From NCBI RefSeq assembly GCF_039536325.1, contig NZ_BAAAYO010000013.1:310001-374000 (forward strand): 64,000 nucleotides of DNA, in the 5' to 3' direction. Each line of letters opens with the position of its first letter. Position 1 is the stretch's first letter. Under the pieces are notes generated by a model, which did no database searches, had not been told where the DNA came from, and was given only the letters and a program-made list of their open reading frames with translations. The stretch comes from Paenibacillus_AB hodogayensis (GTDB lineage Bacteria; Bacillota; Bacilli; Paenibacillales; NBRC-103111). A program made the translations under genes and the position numbers. Shown here piece after piece: positions 59,674-64,000 of the stretch.

Positions 59674-59741
59674 GAAAGACCATCATGATCGCAACCGATC
59701 ACAACTCCTTCGAGTCGCTCTGCCTAGACAGCTATCGGGTT

Positions 59742-59789
59742 AAAAAAAAGCACCCCCTCACTTGAGCATTACGCTCAAATTTAGAGTGC
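59742..59789 (-). terminator. Leftward terminator downstream of the ABC-F genes
   Basis: On the minus strand GCACTC...GGGGTGC encloses TTGAGC-GTAAT-GCTCAA and is followed by eight T residues. Confidence 0.7.
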
Positions 59790-59823
59790 CTACAAGGTTT
59801 TCTCAACACAAAATTTGGCCGTC

Positions 59824-59899
59824 ACTTATGATAAGGTTCAGCGTATCACAAGTAGGGCGAAATTAAAGGCACTCAGTGGAGTGCCTGCTTTGCATAGCT
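59824..59899 (+). repeat. 76-bp direct repeat, copy D
   Basis: Begins ACTTATGATAAGGTTCAG and ends CTTTGCATAGCT; contains the hairpin AGGCACTC-AGTG-GAGTGCCT. It aligns without gaps to 63570-63645 with 56 of 76 bases alike and is in the same orientation, so the pair flanks both ABC-F genes. Confidence 0.75.
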
Positions 59900-60001
59900 T
59901 ATTATATTACTGCTTGCTACCGTCTAACATCGAAGCTCCAAAACAAAAAAGCCGTTATTCCCGTTAAACTCAGTTGTGGCTATTATGGTGGGACTTCTCT
60001 C

Positions 60002-61576
60002 TTACAAGCTCTGTTCGGTCACTCCCGTTACCGGATCGAAGGTCAGCATCTTGGTCCCGATCTTATCGATGAAGAATCGATCATGGCTTACCGTTATGAC
60101 CGCGCCGGGAAAATGGATCAGAGCTTGCTCCATAACCTGTATGCTCGTGAGGTCCAGATGGTTGGTCGGCTCGTCCAAGATAATTACAGCTGCGCCCGAG
60201 AGAAGACACTTCGCCAGTGCCACCCGAGCTTTCTGCCCGCCAGACAGATGGCCGGTCGCTTTGCTCAGATCCGCCTCCGAGAATTGCAGCATAGCCAGGA
60301 ATTTGTTCACCTTTTTACGTGGAGCGTCCAGTCCCAATCCATACGTATTCACCGCGTGGCTGACGGTATCCTTAGGGTCAAGCTCCTCCCACATCCGGTT
60401 GAAGTAGGCGTAGCTGACTCCCTTCTCCCAGACAACCTCCCCGGAATCCGGCTTCTCCTGCCCGGTAAGCGCCTTAATGAGCGTGGACTTCCCGCTTCCG
60501 TTCGGTCCCACGATGACCAAGCGATCTTCCTTCTGAATATCGAAGCTTACGTTCTCGAAGATCTGCCTGCCCTCGTAGGTCTGCCCGATCGCCTTCACTT
60601 CGCATAGCTTGTCGGGAAAGCGCAACCTCTCGTAGATATCGGTAATCAGCACGTTAACGGGATGAGGCTCTACCCGCTTCTTGTTATCCGCCAGCTTCCG
60701 CGAGAGACGGTCTTTCGAACCGGACTTCCGGCTCGCGCGATCGTCGATCGCCTCGGATTCCATGAGCAGCAGCTCTTCCTCCCACTCGAACTGGCGATCC
60801 AGCTCCTTCTTGCGCATCTTCTTCTTACGGACGTAATCGGTGTAGTTGCCTTCGTATTCCTGGAAATGATAGTTCTCGATCTCGATCGTGCGCGTGACCA
60901 CCTTGTCGATGAATTGCCGGTCATGCGACACCAGAATCATGGCTCCCTTGAATCGGTACAACCACTGTTCCAGCCATGCGATCCCTTCCATATCCAAGTA
61001 ATTCGTAGGCTCGTCGAGCAGAACGACATCGGGCAGCTCGATTAGCATCTTCGCGAGCGCCGCGCGGTTACGCCATCCCCCGGACAACTCATCGATGGGC
61101 TGATTGCGAGCTCTGTCATTGAACCCTAGCTTCGTAAGCACCGTATTGATCTCGACGGAAACGTTCCAGCCATCGAGATGATCCATCTGTTCGAATAACT
61201 CCGCTTGCCTTGCTAGCAGCGCATTCATCTCACGATCGTCGGTCACCACACCAAGCTTATCTCCGACTTCCTGTAACTCTTGTTCAATAAGGGCAACCTG
61301 CTTAAAGCATGCTTCTAGTTCTTGTTGAACGGACAAGCTTCCGCTGAGCTCTGAGAACTGAGAGAAATACCCGATTCTCACCTGAGGATCTATTTCCACT
61401 TTACCGGACGTCGGCTCTTCCTTGCCCATGATGAGCTTAAATACCGTCGACTTGCCGGCGCCGTTCCGTCCGATGAGGCCGATCCGTTCCCCTTGCATCA
61501 CTCGAAAATAAATGTCGCGAAAGATCATGGACTCTTCATACTTCTTCGTGACGTTCTCCAGCCGTATTACGCTCAT
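60002..61576 (-). CDS. ABC-F family ATPase (first of two)
   Basis: A 524-residue soluble protein with two ATP-binding cassettes and no membrane part. Domain 1: Walker A GRNGAGKST, signature LSGGWRNRAALAKML, Walker B VVLLDEPTNYLD, SHDRQF. A charged linker (KKKMRKKELDRQFEWEEELL and on) of about 80 residues follows. Domain 2: GPNGSGKST, LSGGQKARVALAKCL, VIILDEPTNHLD, SHDRFF. ABC-F proteins act on the ribosome, as translation factors or as protection proteins against antibiotics; which applies here is not shown by the sequence. The ATG at 61576 has AAGGGTG 8 bases upstream. Confidence 0.9.
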   Translation of the reverse strand: MSVIRLENVTKKYEESMIFRDIYFRVMQGERIGLIGRNGAGKSTVFKLIMGKEEPTSGKVEIDPQVRIGYFSQFSELSGSLSVQQELEACFKQVALIEQELQEVGDKLGVVTDDREMNALLARQAELFEQMDHLDGWNVSVEINTVLTKLGFNDRARNQPIDELSGGWRNRAALAKMLIELPDVVLLDEPTNYLDMEGIAWLEQWLYRFKGAMILVSHDRQFIDKVVTRTIEIENYHFQEYEGNYTDYVRKKKMRKKELDRQFEWEEELLLMESEAIDDRASRKSGSKDRLSRKLADNKKRVEPHPVNVLITDIYERLRFPDKLCEVKAIGQTYEGRQIFENVSFDIQKEDRLVIVGPNGSGKSTLIKALTGQEKPDSGEVVWEKGVSYAYFNRMWEELDPKDTVSHAVNTYGLGLDAPRKKVNKFLAMLQFSEADLSKATGHLSGGQKARVALAKCLLSGAAVIILDEPTNHLDLTSIQVMEQALIHFPGAVITVSHDRFFIDKIGTKMLTFDPVTGVTEQSL

Positions 61577-61620
61577 GGTTATCACCCTTCTGGCCAACGT
61601 TATAGTTCAATAGGCTACAG

Positions 61621-61659
61621 TAAAAAAGACACTGAGATTCTCAATCCATCAGCGTCTTT
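61621..61659 (-). terminator. Terminator between the two ABC-F genes
   Basis: On the minus strand AAAGACGCTGA and TCAGTGTCTTT form an 11-bp stem (one G-T pair), followed by TTTTTT-like bases. It ends the upstream ABC-F transcript, so the two genes are probably transcribed separately, or the hairpin is an attenuator for the second. Confidence 0.75.
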
Positions 61660-61675
61660 ATAAGAGGATTGTCAT

Positions 61676-63415
61676 TTAAAGCAGCTTAATTAGCGCTTCC
61701 AGCTCATCAACTAATCCTTTGGCACGTTCAAAATCAGTCTCTTTTAAAGCCAATTCGATTTTCATTTCAACTGATTTTTTATTTTGTTCCGTTTCTAAAT
61801 AGTCTTTATCAAAATGACGAGCATAAATCATCTGTCTAAATTTCCGTATACTCATTTTTCGAATCGTCTTATCGTCAATAATTAGTACATAATCCATCCC
61901 ATTCACAACCGAATAAAAATCATGAGAGATCATGACAATCGCGCCTTTATAGTCTTCAATGGCTTTTTCCAGCGCGATTTGTGCATAGATGTCCAAATGA
62001 CTCGTCGGTTCATCAAGAAGCAATACATTTGCTTTACTGGCAGCGACTTTAGCCACTTGAAGCAAATTTTTCTCTCCGCCAGACAACGATGCGATCTTCT
62101 GATTAACGATTTCTCCTTCAAAGCCATAGTTCGCAATGTACGATCTAACCTCATCATAAGTGTCAAACCCAGCATCGATGAACTCTTCTATTATGGTATT
62201 AGAATCATTAAGCACTTCACCTTGAAGCTGTGATAAATAAGCCACTTTAGCATCCGCATTTATTTCAATTGAAGCGTGCTTATTGTTAAAGAGTTCTCGA
62301 AGTAAAGTCGTTTTGCCAGTACCGTTGGGTCCGATAATGGCCACTTTATCCGTAGATTTGATCTCAAAGCTAACATTGTCTAGCAGCAACTCATCAAAGG
62401 CAACACTATAATTACTGACCTGTATAACAGTGGTATCTTCCATTTCATTTTCCATACTGAAACGGATCGTCGGCTGCTTTATAGCTACAAACGGAGCTTT
62501 AATTTTACGTGCTTCCAATCTCTCTTGATAGCTAACTCTAGCTTTTAACGCTCTGCCCTTAGAAGCATCTGCATTATAAGTTGCAATAGCTCTTAGATGA
62601 TTGATGATTTTCTCATTTCGCTCAAGCTCTTCTTCCTCAGCTACTGTGAGTTCTTGTAACTCAATTTTGGTCTGAAGTAAGGAGAAATGATAATCGATAT
62701 ACCGCCCATCAAATTCTTGGAGCTCCGTATTTTCAAGGTGAATAATTTTGTTAAAGCAATGATTCAATAAATACCGGTTGTGCGTAACCACTAGCAGGAT
62801 GCCTTTGTGCGCGTTGATCAGATTTTTGAGCGCATTTAGATTTTCAAAATCCAAAAATACATCTGGTTCATCCATAACCATTACGTCTGGGCTATTCAGC
62901 ATCTCCTTCATCACTTGAACGAGTTTGAATTCCCCGCCACTCAGATCGGATACCCTAGCATCCTTTAGCTTCATAAGGTTTGCTAGATTGAGTTTCTTAT
63001 TAATGTTGCTTTCAAAATCTCCCCCGCCCATCGCCTCAAAAGCATCTAAAGCTTCTTGATACTTTTCTAGGATCGGATCAAGGTCAGAAGCTGTTTCCAT
63101 TTCAGCACAAATAGCTTGGATCTCATCTTGTACCTTAATAAAGGGTTCTCCGATATATTCAAAAACCGTTGTTTCTTTCGTTCTGTCTAGTTGAGAGAAC
63201 TGACTTACATACCCGATTTTGCAGGCTGGGTCGATCTCTAACTTGCCCTCGAACAAATATCGTTCCGGATCCATCAGTATATCGATCAGTGTACTTTTGC
63301 CACTGCCACTTGTTCCAATAAAAGCGCAATGCTGTGCCTCTTCGAGCGTAAAGGAGATGTTTGTATATAGCTCTTTTTGCGGAAAGGTGAAGGATAAGTT
63401 TTCAACTTTGATCAT
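61676..63415 (-). CDS. ABC-F family ATPase (second), divergent subgroup
   Basis: A 579-residue protein with two cassettes. Domain 1: Walker A GTSGSGKST, signature LSGGEFKLVQVMKEML, Walker B VMVMDEPDVFLDFENL, THNRYLL. Linker of about 90 residues. Domain 2: GPNGTGKTT, LSGGEKNLLQVAKVA, VLLLDEPTSHLD, SHDFYSV. The Gln of LSGGQ is Glu in both and the first D-loop is unusual, as in a less-studied branch of the family. A C-terminal coiled tail follows. The ATG at 63415 has AAAGG 7 bases upstream, and TATAAT (minus strand) lies at 63475-63480. Confidence 0.88.
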   Translation of the reverse strand: MIKVENLSFTFPQKELYTNISFTLEEAQHCAFIGTSGSGKSTLIDILMDPERYLFEGKLEIDPACKIGYVSQFSQLDRTKETTVFEYIGEPFIKVQDEIQAICAEMETASDLDPILEKYQEALDAFEAMGGGDFESNINKKLNLANLMKLKDARVSDLSGGEFKLVQVMKEMLNSPDVMVMDEPDVFLDFENLNALKNLINAHKGILLVVTHNRYLLNHCFNKIIHLENTELQEFDGRYIDYHFSLLQTKIELQELTVAEEEELERNEKIINHLRAIATYNADASKGRALKARVSYQERLEARKIKAPFVAIKQPTIRFSMENEMEDTTVIQVSNYSVAFDELLLDNVSFEIKSTDKVAIIGPNGTGKTTLLRELFNNKHASIEINADAKVAYLSQLQGEVLNDSNTIIEEFIDAGFDTYDEVRSYIANYGFEGEIVNQKIASLSGGEKNLLQVAKVAASKANVLLLDEPTSHLDIYAQIALEKAIEDYKGAIVMISHDFYSVVNGMDYVLIIDDKTIRKMSIRKFRQMIYARHFDKDYLETEQNKKSVEMKIELALKETDFERAKGLVDELEALIKLL

Positions 63416-63569
63416 CGTGTTACCTTTCATGTAGCTAAATTGGTGACCACTATTGGATGTCTGGAAGCGCATAGATTATAAGTTCGCCGTTGTTAGCGTA
63501 GCACTGTTTACAACAAATCTCAAATCCATTTTCAAATAAGGATAAGGGCGGGAATGCCTTCTGATGATT

Positions 63570-63645
63570 ACTTATGAAAAGGTGCACCATGTCATCTATA
63601 GAGCGAAATCGAAGGCACCCGATCAGGTGCCTTCTTTGCGTAGCT
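63570..63645 (+). repeat. 76-bp direct repeat, copy E
   Basis: Begins ACTTATGAAAAGGTGCAC and ends CTTTGCGTAGCT; contains the hairpin AGGCACC-CGATCA-GGTGCCT followed by TCTTT. It is the partner of copy D on the other side of the ABC-F genes. The rest of 63416-63719 holds only the ABC-F promoter region. Confidence 0.75.
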
Positions 63646-63719
63646 GTATATAAAAGTTGTCTACATTGCGCTTACATCAATCGGGACTTTGAGGCCGGGC
63701 GCTTCGTGTCGAGTGGTAC

Positions 63720-64000
63720 CTACTTGCCTTGCTTCATGAGCTCGATCGCCTTGCGAGTCTCCTCGAAGACCTCTTCTCGCTTCTCCTCTGGTACAGGAAC
63801 CGCCAGAATGTCTCCGGAGAGCTCCTCCAGCTCGCTCATTCCATCAAAACAGTTGCTTGTCTCGCATGTCATGCTCCCCATGGCAGTGCCACTACTAGGA
63901 ACAATGCCGATTTCACCCACGATGTCGGCCTTGAGTAGCGCGCTCGCCGAGCCGGTGTCCAGCAGCACCTTGACCAGTTCGAGCGTCCGGCCCCGAAAGT
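63720..64000 (-). CDS. Retropepsin-like aspartic protease-fold protein, partial
   Basis: The leftward frame is open at base 64000. Visible residues: RGRTLELVKVLLDTGSASAL, then KADIVGEIGIVPSSG and a helical tail ending ELMKQGK. The LLDTGSAS motif is that of retropepsin-like (clan AA) aspartic proteases, with Asp as the catalytic residue. The N-terminus lies outside the window. Confidence 0.65.
   Translation of the reverse strand, partial: FRGRTLELVKVLLDTGSASALLKADIVGEIGIVPSSGTAMGSMTCETSNCFDGMSELEELSGDILAVPVPEEKREEVFEETRKAIELMKQGK

Noticed and set aside
59876..60607. 243-residue plus-strand ORF
   Set aside because: Antisense to the first ABC-F gene and crosses repeat D; no recognisable protein.

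Overview
The window looks like chromosomal DNA of a Firmicute of the Paenibacillus/Cohnella kind. The grounds are strong GGAGG-type ribosome binding sites, frequent TTG/GTG starts, two CUT1 sugar ABC cassettes of the LplA/LplB/YtcP type, a YesM/YesN two-component pair, many AraC-family regulators, a serine hydrolase with SLH-like repeats, and CcpA (cre) and Fur boxes of the Bacillus type. This assignment is an inference from gene content. No rRNA, tRNA, CRISPR array or complete insertion sequence was seen.

Layout. 1-6.2 kb: a membrane AraC-type regulator (cut by the window edge) divergent from a three-gene oligosaccharide importer. 6.2-13.3 kb: sugar-related genes, namely an AraC regulator with a Gfo/Idh oxidoreductase, a solute-binding lipoprotein with a LamG-fold protein and its own AraC regulator, and a pectate-lyase-like beta-helix protein under a cre site. 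13.5-15.5 kb: an AraC regulator whose frame runs without a stop through a Fur box into an iron-complex-binding lipoprotein. 15.5-19.9 kb: an unrecognised membrane protein and a 1045-residue hybrid kinase. 20-28.9 kb: small regulator/enzyme pairs (TetR + ene-reductase, HxlR + DoxX, MFS + TetR, MerR + nitroreductase, ADP-ribosylglycohydrolase + AraC). 29-37 kb: a chemoreceptor, a decayed AraC gene, DedA, a secreted serine hydrolase, and a sensor-domain protein followed by a fused kinase/response-regulator gene.

37.3-44.3 kb: one leftward block, yesM-yesN-binding protein-permease-permease, with a small ORF at its head and a hairpin between binding protein and permeases. 44.6-47.5 kb: a sugar isomerase-like gene divergent from a PhyH dioxygenase and an AraC regulator, separated by a 209-bp element with 40-bp imperfect inverted ends. 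47.5-53.4 kb: YdeI-like and PhnB-like proteins, two WYL regulators, an LRR-like protein and a duplicated GyrI-like pair around a DoxX gene. 53.4-56.7 kb: a graveyard holding a broken phosphotransferase and fragments of RtcB, a SUKH-like protein and an HNH-like protein around one intact PLP decarboxylase. 56.7-59.6 kb: two SDRs and a DUF6069-like protein divergent from TetR. 59.6-64 kb: two ABC-F ATPases flanked by 76-bp direct repeats, then a partial retropepsin-like ORF.

The common theme is carbohydrate sensing and uptake under local regulators, plus a low-GC accessory end rich in decayed genes and dispersed repeats. The most unusual items are the two read-through gene fusions (AraC-binding protein over a Fur box; histidine kinase-response regulator), a shared GTCACATGAC box that links the fused kinase/regulator operon with the serine hydrolase, duplicated operators that link TetR to the ene-reductase, and the repeat-flanked ABC-F pair.
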